Positions 1-8,860 of a stretch of 9,385 nt of DNA are shown here, one piece after another; positions within the stretch are counted from its first letter, which is position 1; each line of letters opens with the position of its first letter. A model generated the notes under the pieces. That model made no database searches. It saw only the letters and a list, made by a program, of their open reading frames with translations, and had not been told where the DNA came from. Origin of the DNA: Acetobacteraceae bacterium (GTDB lineage Bacteria; Pseudomonadota; Alphaproteobacteria; Acetobacterales; Acetobacteraceae); assembly GCA_027340195.1 (NCBI GenBank), contig DAHWNE010000128.1, positions 1-9,385 of the forward strand, given 5' to 3'. Both the position numbers and the translations under genes were made by a program.

Positions 1-24
1 GGCGACGGCGCGCAGCCGGGGCAT
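1..24 (-). CDS. Possible 5' end of a divergent gene cut by the left edge
   Basis: An ATG on the minus strand at 24-22 opens a frame of eight codons (MPRLRAVA) that runs off the left edge without a stop. It is preceded by AAGGA (plus-strand positions 32-36) at a 7-base spacing, which is a good ribosome binding site. If real, the gene is transcribed away from the cytochrome c' gene and the two share the stretch 25-117 as a promoter region. Eight codons are far too few to identify a product, so the call rests only on the start signal. Confidence 0.25.
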
Positions 25-105
25 GGGCGGGTCCTTGCGGAGGTGGTGGAGATTTCTCTGGCGCCCGAACGCGGAATCGGCAAGATGGGCCGCGTCGTCA
101 TCGTC

Positions 106-111
106 AGGGAG
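106..111 (+). promoter_or_regulatory. Ribosome binding site of the cytochrome c' gene
   Basis: AGGGAG lies 6 bases upstream of the ATG at 118. It decides the start, because the same frame is open back to the window edge and offers a GTG at 43. Only the ATG at 118 has a strong ribosome binding site and puts a signal peptide at the N-terminus. Confidence 0.7.
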
Positions 112-117
112 CACCGT

Positions 118-573
118 ATGAATCGCATCCGCCTCGCCGCCCTCGGCGGCATCGCCGCCATCGCGCTCGGGGCCGGCGTCGCCGCTTTCGCCGCCGCCCC
201 AAGCTACAACCCGATCGTGACCCGCCAGAGCGGCCAGTTGTTGGTGCTGGGCACGTTCGTCGGCATCCGGCAGGCACTGCTGCACAAGCTGCCGGTCAAG
301 CCGTTCGCCGAACCTGCGCTGGCGATGTCGAAATGGTTCGCCCAGTATCCCACGCTGTTCCCGCCGGGTTCCGACAAGGGCGACAACACCAAGGCGCTGC
401 CCGCGATCTGGACCCATTTCGCGGCGTTCCAGAAGGATGCGGACAACGCCTCGGCGGCGGCGGCCAAGCTGGCGATGCTGGCCAAGGCCGACAACACGGC
501 GGGCTTCGCCGCCCAGGTGAAGGTGCTGGGCGGCACCTGCCTGTCCTGCCACAAGGAGTTCCGGGCTAAGTAG
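118..573 (+). CDS. Cytochrome c' (class II c-type cytochrome), periplasmic
   Basis: A 151-residue precursor of a class II cytochrome c, a four-helix-bundle haem protein. Residues 1 to about 27 form a Sec signal peptide: basic MNRIR, then an Ala/Gly/Leu-rich core ending in AAFAAA. The single haem site CLSCH (141-145) sits near the C-terminus, as in cytochrome c' and unlike class I cytochromes. The Arg-Gln pair near the mature N-terminus (R36, Q37) and the PPGSDKGDN loop (82-90) also fit. The distance from R36 to the first haem Cys (105) closely matches the family. Known members bind NO and CO at five-coordinate haem and are linked to NO tolerance or electron transfer. The position after RQ that normally holds the hydrophobic distal residue appears to be Gln40. 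The neighbour is a convergent b561-type cytochrome gene, and pairing of cytochrome c' with a b-type cytochrome gene is known in purple bacteria. The family is firm; the physiological role is inferred. Confidence 0.92.
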   Translation: MNRIRLAALGGIAAIALGAGVAAFAAAPSYNPIVTRQSGQLLVLGTFVGIRQALLHKLPVKPFAEPALAMSKWFAQYPTLFPPGSDKGDNTKALPAIWTHFAAFQKDADNASAAAAKLAMLAKADNTAGFAAQVKVLGGTCLSCHKEFRAK

Positions 574-1231
574 CCCCGAAGCGCCGCAGCACGAAGGCCA
601 CCAGCGCGGCGGCGACGGCCAGCGCCGCCGCCGCGCCCCAGACCGGGCGCAGCCGGGGCGGCGGCATCTCGGCCGGCAGCGCCTTGCGCCCGAAAATCAT
701 CGGCCGGACCAGGTCGTGGCGCTTGACCAGGGCATAGATCCCGATCGCCGCCACATGCAGCGCCACCGCGATCTCGATCAGGGTGAAGCCCAGCGCGTGC
801 CAGTCGGTGATCCGGTCGCTCAGCCGCTGACCCAGCGCGTCGGCGAACGGGCCATAGGCCAGCACCTGGTCGTTGGAACAGAGACCGGTGCCGACCTGGA
901 ACGCCAGCAGGCCCAGCAGCAGCAGCACCATCCAGCCGCCGGCTGGGTTATGGCCCACCTGATGGTCCGGCTCCCGGCGCGCCAAATGCCGCAGATGCGC
1001 CAGCGCCTCCCACGGCGGGCGCAGGAAATGGGAAAACCGCGCGGTCTCGCTGCCGACGAAGCCCCAGATCACGCGGAAGATCAGCAGGGTCAGCAGCGTG
1101 TAGCCGGACAGGAAATGCCAGCTCATCCAGCCCTCGTGCTGGGTCAGCCAGCTGGTGAATACCAGCCCCACCACCGCCCAGTGGAACAGCCGCGTCGGCA
1201 GGTCCCACACCACATGGACCACCCGGTTCAT
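566..1231 (-). CDS. Cytochrome b561-family membrane protein (b-type dihaem cytochrome)
   Basis: A 221-residue integral membrane protein of the bacterial b561/Ni-Fe hydrogenase cytochrome b family (PF01292 type). These proteins exchange electrons between quinol and a periplasmic partner. The N-terminus has the typical VWDLPTRLFHW motif. Hydrophobic segments lie near residues 15-30, 41-60, 100-116 and 146-170, with an extra C-terminal one at 197-215. Candidate haem-ligand histidines are H17 (helix 1), H39 (SWHFLSGY), H145 (TDWHALGF) and H159 (ALHVAAI); the ARFSHFL motif after helix 2 is also conserved. Length is normal or slightly long because of the C-terminal anchor. The start is ATG at 1231-1229 behind a purine-rich AAAGGGGG (1237-1244). 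Its stop end overlaps that of the cytochrome c' gene by 8 bp. Its start codon lies in an inverted repeat (1229-1285) that may control translation. The partner is probably the neighbouring cytochrome c', by context only. Confidence 0.9.
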   Translation of the reverse strand: MNRVVHVVWDLPTRLFHWAVVGLVFTSWLTQHEGWMSWHFLSGYTLLTLLIFRVIWGFVGSETARFSHFLRPPWEALAHLRHLARREPDHQVGHNPAGGWMVLLLLGLLAFQVGTGLCSNDQVLAYGPFADALGQRLSDRITDWHALGFTLIEIAVALHVAAIGIYALVKRHDLVRPMIFGRKALPAEMPPPRLRPVWGAAAALAVAAALVAFVLRRFGAT

Positions 1232-1285
1232 GCCGGCCCCCTTTGCCGTTGGCCCATGAAGAATGGGCCGACGGCAGCCGGCATG
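1229..1285 (-). promoter_or_regulatory. Nested inverted repeat around the cytochrome b start codon
   Basis: The outer arms CATGCCGGC (1229-1237) and GCCGGCATG (1277-1285) are perfectly complementary. Inside them, 1245-1257 pairs with 1263-1275 around a 5-base loop. The inner stem has one non-Watson-Crick position: G-U if read on the plus strand, C-A on the minus strand. In the minus-strand mRNA the start AUG is the end of the outer stem, and the AAAGGGG ribosome binding site forms a one-sided bulge between the stems. This suggests translational control of the b-type cytochrome. It could instead be a remnant terminator or a protein-binding palindrome. There is no run of T, so simple intrinsic termination is unlikely. 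Confidence 0.5.
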
Positions 1286-1329
1286 GAGTCATCTTTCGCG
1301 CGCCGCCGCCCACCAACCCGGCGCGCATG

Positions 1330-1353
1330 CCGTCCGGCCGTTCGGCCGCACGG
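1330..1353 (-). terminator. Stem-loop just after the LpoA-like gene, possible terminator
   Basis: The arms 1330-1339 and 1344-1353 are complementary at 9 of 10 positions around a 4-base loop. The element starts two bases past the TGA of the minus-strand lipoprotein gene (1358-1356). Position and GC-rich stem fit a transcription stop, but no U-tract follows on the minus strand. It may therefore be a 3'-end stabiliser, or need Rho. Confidence 0.35.
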
Positions 1354-1355
1354 GA

Positions 1356-2630
1356 TCATGCCGGCACCCGCCGCGGCGCCGGCGAGACCAGCCGCCCGCC
1401 CCCCGGGGCCACCGCGAACACCGCCAGCCCGCGCCGGACATGGCCGTCCGGCAGCAGCGCCAACACCCCGTCGGTGCCGGCAAACCCCGCGGCCTGCGTG
1501 AGCGCCCCCGTCGCGTACCCCGCCCCCGCGGTCACCCGCGCGATGGCCGCGGCGTCATAGGCGAGATCGGCGACCCCCGGCGGCGAGGCGCCGTAGCTTG
1601 CGGTGAATTCGGCGACGAATCCCGCCCGCGCCCTGGCGTCCGGCGCGGCATACCAGGCGCCGGGCAGCCGCCCCGAATCGCTGCGCGGATCGGCCCAGAG
1701 CGCCGGGCCCATGATCCGCACCGCCGGCGGGCCGACCACGTAATAGGCCAGCAACGCCGCGATCTCGCGCAGGCTCTCCCCGGTATCGGCCAGCAGCAGC
1801 GCATCGAAGGGCGGCGGCGGCGGCACCGATTTGCGCAGCAAGGCGGCCTCGCGCCGTCCCGCCTCGGTGCCGGTGGCGGCGGCGGCGTGCATCCGCGCCT
1901 CGATCGGCCCCCAGCGCCCGGCATAGTCGGACAGCCTCCGGGTGACCGCGTTGATCGAGGCCATGCCCTGGCCATGGAAGCGGATGTCGGGCGGGCTCAG
2001 CGCCGCGGCCGCGGTGGCGTGGGCGAGCCCCGCGGCCATGAGCTGCCCGAACGGGTTGTCGGGCAGCAGCGCGGCGAAGCGGGTGCGCCCGTCGCGCACG
2101 GCGGCGGCCACCAGCCGGCTGACCTGCTCGCCCGGGGTGATGCCCAGCACCCAGACACCGGGGCGGGCCAGGGCGGGGTCGTTGGTGAAGGCCAGCATCG
2201 GTACCGCGGCCGATTGGGTGACCGCCGCCGCCGCCTGCGTCTCCGGGGCGGTCAGCGGGCCCAGGATCAGCCGCGCGCCGCCGGAAAGCGCCGCGCGCGC
2301 GGCCTCGGCGGCGCCTTCCGGCGCGCCCCCGGTATCGCGCACCAACAACGGCGGGGATCCGGGCGCGGACAGCGCCAGCGCCGCCGCCTGCCGCATCGGC
2401 CGGCCGATCGCCCCGAGCGGACCCGAGAGCGGCAGCAGCAACCCGACCGGCGCGCCCGGCGCGCCGCCGCCGGCCACCCCCGGCGCCAGCGATTCCGGCC
2501 GCAGCGATTCCGGCGCGCCGTAGCCGGGACGGGTCGCCGGGTATGGGCTATAGAACCCGCCCGGACCTTCCGCCGCACAGGCGCTCAGTCCCGCCGCCGC
2601 GCCCAGGACCAGCAATGACCGCCGCCGCAT
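1356..2630 (-). CDS. LpoA-like lipoprotein (penicillin-binding protein activator / periplasmic-binding-protein fold)
   Basis: A 424-residue lipoprotein. The N-terminus MRRRSLLVLGAAAGLSAC carries a lipobox (LSAC) with the lipidated cysteine at residue 18. A Pro/Gly-rich linker runs to about residue 60, then a type I periplasmic-binding-protein-like domain follows (GLLLPLSGPLG at 63-73, LILGPLTAPE at 121-130, a second half from about 185). This resembles the C-terminal domain of E. coli LpoA (YraM), which activates the peptidoglycan synthase PBP1A. The TPR N-terminal domain of LpoA is absent, so the protein is much shorter than the roughly 680-residue gamma form. Divergence from rsmI matches the yraM/yraL arrangement of gammaproteobacteria. 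The ATG at 2630 is chosen over a GTG at 2636 because GGGGAG (2636-2641) lies 5 bases before it. A PPPPP run (270-274) may need EF-P. An alternative reading is an amino-acid ABC-transporter binding lipoprotein; no transporter genes are adjacent. Confidence 0.82.
   Translation of the reverse strand: MRRRSLLVLGAAAGLSACAAEGPGGFYSPYPATRPGYGAPESLRPESLAPGVAGGGAPGAPVGLLLPLSGPLGAIGRPMRQAAALALSAPGSPPLLVRDTGGAPEGAAEAARAALSGGARLILGPLTAPETQAAAAVTQSAAVPMLAFTNDPALARPGVWVLGITPGEQVSRLVAAAVRDGRTRFAALLPDNPFGQLMAAGLAHATAAAALSPPDIRFHGQGMASINAVTRRLSDYAGRWGPIEARMHAAAATGTEAGRREAALLRKSVPPPPPFDALLLADTGESLREIAALLAYYVVGPPAVRIMGPALWADPRSDSGRLPGAWYAAPDARARAGFVAEFTASYGASPPGVADLAYDAAAIARVTAGAGYATGALTQAAGFAGTDGVLALLPDGHVRRGLAVFAVAPGGGRLVSPAPRRVPA
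2605..2608 (+). promoter_or_regulatory. Ribosome binding site supporting the upstream rsmI start
   Basis: AGGA lies 6 bases before the ATG at 2615. The alternative rsmI start at 2663 has no purine-rich site before it. The site lies inside the oppositely oriented lipoprotein gene. Confidence 0.5.
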
Positions 2631-3526
2631 CCGCACTCCCCGACGCTTCCGCGCCCGATGCCATGCCCGGTCTTGTGCTGGTTTCCACGCCGATCGGCAA
2701 CCTTGGCGATGTGTCCCCCCGCGCCCGCGCGGCCCTGGCCGGCGCCGACCTGGTGCTGGCCGAGGACACCGCCCACAGCGCCCGGCTGCTCTCGGCGCTC
2801 GGGGTGCGGGCGCGCTGCCTGTCGCTGCACGAGCATAACGAGGACGCGCGGGTCCCGGCGGTGCTCGAGCGGTTGCGCGCCGGGCAGCGGATCGCGCTGA
2901 TCTCGGATGCCGGCACGCCGCTGGTCTCCGACCCCGGATTCCGGTTGGTGCGGGCGGCGATCGCGGCGGGGCTGCCGGTGGGGGCGGTGCCCGGGCCGAA
3001 CGCGGCGGTGACCGCGCTGGTGCTCTCCGGCCTGCCGCCGCTGCCGTTCCTCGTGCTCGGCTTCCCGCCCCCGAAACCGGCCGCGCGCGCCGGCGCCTTT
3101 GCCGCGCTGCGGGCGGCCGAGGCGGCCGGCCTCGCGGCCACGCTGATCTGGTACGAGGCCCCGCACCGGCTGGCAGCGATGCTGGCGGACCTGCACGCCG
3201 TGTTCGGCGACCGCCCGGCGGCGGTGGCGCGCGAACTGACCAAGCGGTTCGAGGAGATCCGCCGTGCCCGCCTGTCCGAACTGGCCGCGCATTACGCCGC
3301 CGAGGCGCCGCGCGGGGAGATCACGGTGCTGCTCGGCCCGCCGGCGCCGTCCTCAGCCGCGGCGGAGGACCTCGAGCCCGCCCTGCGCGCGGCGCTCGGC
3401 GCGCACAGCCTGCGCGACGCCGCCGCGCTGGTCGCCGCCGCCACCGGCCGGCCCCGGCGGGAGGTCTATGCCCGCGCCCTGGCGCTGACAAACGATCCCC
3501 CCGCCGCTAAACCCGACCTCCCATGA
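2615..3526 (+). CDS. rsmI: 16S rRNA (cytidine(1402)-2'-O)-methyltransferase RsmI
   Basis: A 303-residue tetrapyrrole-methylase-fold enzyme that uses S-adenosylmethionine to 2'-O-methylate C1402 in the decoding centre of 16S rRNA; it is cytoplasmic. Signature motifs are all present: STPIGNLGD (24-32), AEDTAHSARLL (49-59), SLHEHNE (70-76), LISDAGTPLVSDPGFRLV (95-112), VPGPNAAVTAL (125-135), EAPHRL (181-186) and ARELTKRFEE (205-214). The C-terminal segment with LRDAAALVAAATGRPRREVYARAL (starting at 266) is the usual helical tail. Length is close to E. coli RsmI (286). The ATG at 2615 has AGGA 6 bases upstream; an internal ATG at 2663 would give 287 residues but lacks a ribosome binding site. With the first start, the gene overlaps the divergent lipoprotein gene by 16 bp. 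The end overlaps sdhE by ATGA, indicating translational coupling. The yraN gene often found after rsmI is absent. Confidence 0.95.
   Translation: MTAAASALPDASAPDAMPGLVLVSTPIGNLGDVSPRARAALAGADLVLAEDTAHSARLLSALGVRARCLSLHEHNEDARVPAVLERLRAGQRIALISDAGTPLVSDPGFRLVRAAIAAGLPVGAVPGPNAAVTALVLSGLPPLPFLVLGFPPPKPAARAGAFAALRAAEAAGLAATLIWYEAPHRLAAMLADLHAVFGDRPAAVARELTKRFEEIRRARLSELAAHYAAEAPRGEITVLLGPPAPSSAAAEDLEPALRAALGAHSLRDAAALVAAATGRPRREVYARALALTNDPPAAKPDLP
2636..2641 (-). promoter_or_regulatory. Ribosome binding site of the LpoA-like lipoprotein gene
   Basis: On the minus strand this reads GGGGAG, 5 bases before the ATG at 2630-2628. It rules out the GTG at 2636 as start, since that codon would overlap the site. 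It lies within rsmI if rsmI starts at 2615. Confidence 0.6.
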
Positions 3527-3780
3527 CCGAACCCGATCAGCGGCGCCGCCGCCTGCTGTACCGCGCCACCCATCGCGGTACCCACGAGACCGATTTGCTG
3601 GTGGGCGGCTTCGTCGCCCGCCACCTGTCCAGCCTGACTCCGGAACAGCTGGACGAACTGGAAATCATCCTGGACTACCCCGACACCGATCTTGCCGACT
3701 GGCTCACCGGCCGCCAGCCGATCCCGGCCGACGCGGCGCAGCCGCTGCTGCGGCGGATGCGCGCCGAGGCCGCCGGATGA
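3523..3780 (+). CDS. sdhE: Succinate dehydrogenase assembly factor SdhE (FAD assembly factor)
   Basis: An 85-residue small helical protein of the SdhE/Sdh5 (DUF339, CptB) family, which promotes covalent attachment of FAD to SdhA, the succinate dehydrogenase flavoprotein. The RGxxE signature is present as R18-G19-T20-H21-E22, followed by the typical TDLLVGGF helix. The ELEIILDYPDTDLADWLTG segment (46-64) corresponds to the conserved L..pD.dL..W region. Length is normal. The start overlaps the rsmI stop as ATGA and no ribosome binding site is visible, so translation probably depends on reinitiation after rsmI. No sdh genes are in the window. Adjacency of sdhE to mfd is common in alphaproteobacteria, where recG often stands upstream; here rsmI takes that position. 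Confidence 0.93.
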   Translation: MTEPDQRRRRLLYRATHRGTHETDLLVGGFVARHLSSLTPEQLDELEIILDYPDTDLADWLTGRQPIPADAAQPLLRRMRAEAAG

Positions 3781-3829
3781 GGCGCGCGCCTCGCCCCGGC
3801 GCATCGCGGCGGCCGGGGGTCCCGGCGGC

Positions 3830-3833
<4 letters not shown>
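3777..3833 (+). other. 18-codon mini-ORF bridging sdhE and mfd
   Basis: ATG at 3777 overlaps the sdhE stop as ATGA, and the frame ends at TGA 3831-3833, which overlaps the mfd GTG as GTGA. It encodes MRRAPRPGASRRPGVPAA, rich in Arg, Pro and Ala and without resemblance to a known peptide. Its likely role, if any, is to carry ribosomes across the 49-bp gap to the mfd start, which has only a poorly placed GGGGG (3815-3819). Chance is possible, since stop codons are rare in DNA this GC-rich. Confidence 0.35.
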
Positions 3834-7303
<3,470 letters not shown>

Positions 7304-7317
7304 GCGGGCGGCGGCCA

Positions 7318-7374
7318 GGATCGCGCGCCGTCGCCGACGGAAAATACGATCCTGTATCGTCCGGGTCGCGATCC
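7318..7374. terminator. Nested inverted repeat between convergent genes, possible two-way terminator
   Basis: The outer arms GGATCGCG (7318-7325) and CGCGATCC (7367-7374) are perfectly complementary. They enclose two small hairpins: 7328-7332 with 7336-7340 (CCGTC/GACGG, followed by AAAATA), and 7346-7350 with 7356-7360 (ACGAT/ATCGT). The element fills nearly the whole space between the mfd stop and the stop of the minus-strand dehydrogenase gene. That position suits a shared terminator, but no clear T-tract is present on either side. Confidence 0.4.
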
Positions 7375-7375
7375 C

Positions 7376-8797
7376 CTACGGCAGCACCTTCCCCGGGTTC
7401 ATCAGCCCCTTCGGGTCCAGCGCCGCCTTGATCGCCCGCATCGCCGCCAGCTCCGCCCCGCCGCGCCAGTCGGGCATCATGTAGGGCTTCAGCCGCCCCA
7501 CCCCGTGCTCGGCCGAGAAACTGCCGTCGAACCGGCGCACCACCGCGTTCACCGTATCCATGATCTCGTGGTCGCGGGCCAGGAACGCCGCGCCCGCCGC
7601 GCCCTCCGGCTGCTCCAGGTTGAAATGGATGTTGCCGTCGCCCATGTGCCCGAACGGCACCGCGCGCACGCCGGGGATCAGCGCCGCGCAGGCCGCCGTG
7701 GCCTCGGCGATGAAGGCCGGCACCGCCGAGACCGGCACCGAGACGTCGTTCTTCACCGACGCCCCCTCGCGCTTCTGCGCCTCGGAATGTTCCTCCCGCA
7801 ACTTCCAGATCGCCGCCCGCTGCGCCTCCGATTCCGCCAGCGCCGCGTCGGTGATCTCGCCCGCTTCCAGCGACGCCTCCAGCACCCGCTCCATCCCCGC
7901 CCGCAACCCGGCATCCGCGCGCGGGGAGGCGAGCTCGACCAGCACGTAATGATCGGCCGGGGCGGCCAGCGGCAGCACCGCCCCCGGGATGTGCCGTAGC
8001 ACGAAGCCCATCCCGGCGCCCGACATGTATTCGAACGCCATCACCGCGCCCGGGTCATGCGCCTGGAACCGCCCGAACAGCGCCAGCGCCGCCTCCACCG
8101 AGGCCGCGGCGCACAGCGCCACCGCCACCTCGCGCGGGCGCGGGGCCAGCTTCAGCACCGCGGCGGTGATGATCCCGAGCGTGCCCTCCGCCCCCACCAG
8201 CAGCTGGCGCAGCGCGTAGCCGGTGTTGTCCTTGCGCAGCCGGCGCAGCCCGTTCCACAGCGCCCCGTCCGGCAGCACCGCTTCCAGCCCCAGCACCAGG
8301 TCGCGCGCGTTGCCGAAGCGCACCGTGTTGTTGCCGCCGGCATTGGTGGCCAGCACGCCGCCGATCTGCGCCGAGCCTTCCGACGAGATCGACAGCCCGA
8401 GCAGGCACCCGGCCTCGGCCGCCGCCTCCTGCGCCGCCTTCAGCGTGACTCCGGCCTCCACCGTCATGGTCAGATCGCGCGCATCGACCGCGCGCACCCG
8501 GTTGAGCCGGGCCAGGCTGAGCACGATCTGCCGCCCGCTCTCGTCGGGCGTGGCGCCGCCCACCATCGAGGTGTTGCCCCCTTGCGGCACGATCGCCACC
8601 CCGGCGGCAACGCAGCGCCGCACCGTCTCGGCGACACCGGCCGCATCGGCGGGGCGGATCACCGCCGGGGTCGCGCCCTGATAGAGGCCGCGCCAGTCCC
8701 GCACATAGGACGCGGTATCGGCCGGATCGGTCAGCACCGCGGCGGGGCCGAGGGCGCCGCGCAGGTCGTCGAGCAGGGGGGCGATCGGGTCGGACAT
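7376..8797 (-). CDS. FAD-dependent D-2-hydroxyacid dehydrogenase (D-2-hydroxyglutarate/D-lactate dehydrogenase type)
   Basis: A 473-residue flavoprotein of the VAO/PCMH family, with an N-terminal FAD_binding_4 domain (about 40-220) and a C-terminal FAD-oxidase domain (about 225-470). It should oxidise a D-2-hydroxyacid to the 2-oxoacid and pass electrons to an acceptor. FAD-binding stretches include VPQGGNTSMVGGA (70-82) and GLSISSEGSAQIGGVLATNA (134-153). The C-terminal half has GHMGDGNIHFN (383-393) and SAEHGVGRLKP (428-438), giving H384, H391 and E430 as metal ligands. R334, S338 and K349 have the same +4/+15 spacing as the substrate-binding R, T and K of human D-2-hydroxyglutarate dehydrogenase, with Ser for Thr. 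It ends in the usual DPKGLMNPGKVLP. The start ATG at 8797 has AAGGAG (8804-8809) 6 bases upstream. No glcE/glcF-like partner or ETF gene adjoins, so it is probably a single-subunit enzyme. The exact substrate is not resolved. Confidence 0.9.
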   Translation of the reverse strand: MSDPIAPLLDDLRGALGPAAVLTDPADTASYVRDWRGLYQGATPAVIRPADAAGVAETVRRCVAAGVAIVPQGGNTSMVGGATPDESGRQIVLSLARLNRVRAVDARDLTMTVEAGVTLKAAQEAAAEAGCLLGLSISSEGSAQIGGVLATNAGGNNTVRFGNARDLVLGLEAVLPDGALWNGLRRLRKDNTGYALRQLLVGAEGTLGIITAAVLKLAPRPREVAVALCAAASVEAALALFGRFQAHDPGAVMAFEYMSGAGMGFVLRHIPGAVLPLAAPADHYVLVELASPRADAGLRAGMERVLEASLEAGEITDAALAESEAQRAAIWKLREEHSEAQKREGASVKNDVSVPVSAVPAFIAEATAACAALIPGVRAVPFGHMGDGNIHFNLEQPEGAAGAAFLARDHEIMDTVNAVVRRFDGSFSAEHGVGRLKPYMMPDWRGGAELAAMRAIKAALDPKGLMNPGKVLP

Positions 8798-8860
8798 GGC
8801 GGACTCCTTCGGCTCTCGGCCGATAATCCATTCTCAACGCTTCCCCGCCAAGCTCAGCCG
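8798..8860. promoter_or_regulatory. Divergent promoter region between the dehydrogenase and glycosyltransferase genes
   Basis: This short spacer contains one of the few AT-richer patches in the window (8822-8837). On the minus strand, TTGGCG (8846-8851) and GATTAT (8823-8828) are 17 bases apart and each match the -35/-10 consensus at four of six positions. On the plus strand, GATAAT (8822-8827) matches the -10 at five positions, without a good -35. A small hairpin (8809-8813 with 8819-8823) abuts the AAGGAG of the dehydrogenase gene. Promoter consensus is weakly informative in such GC-rich genomes. Confidence 0.3.

Noticed and set aside
43..117. N-terminal extension of cytochrome c' from the GTG at 43
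   Set aside because: It would bury the signal peptide 25 residues inside the protein, and it ignores the strong AGGGAG before the ATG at 118.
2..121. Open frame from the left edge ending in TGA at 119-121, overlapping the cytochrome c' ATG as ATGA
   Set aside because: It looks like translational coupling with an upstream gene, but the 39 residues are Arg/Trp/Ser-rich without a motif and third-position GC is no better than in the alternative frame. Too little sequence to support a gene.
716..1501. Plus-strand open frame of 261 codons across the cytochrome b gene
   Set aside because: Antisense to a gene with haem-ligand histidines and membrane helices; the product is low-complexity.
1263..2618. 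Long plus-strand open frame of 451 codons opposite the lipoprotein gene
   Set aside because: It is antisense to a gene with a clear lipobox, ribosome binding site and binding-protein fold. Its product is Arg/Gly/Gln-rich low-complexity sequence, typical of a non-coding frame in GC-rich DNA.
3692..3829. N-terminal extension of Mfd from the ATG at 3692
   Set aside because: It lies within sdhE, gives an Arg/Pro/Cys-rich extension unlike any Mfd N-terminus, and homology begins only after the GTG at 3830.
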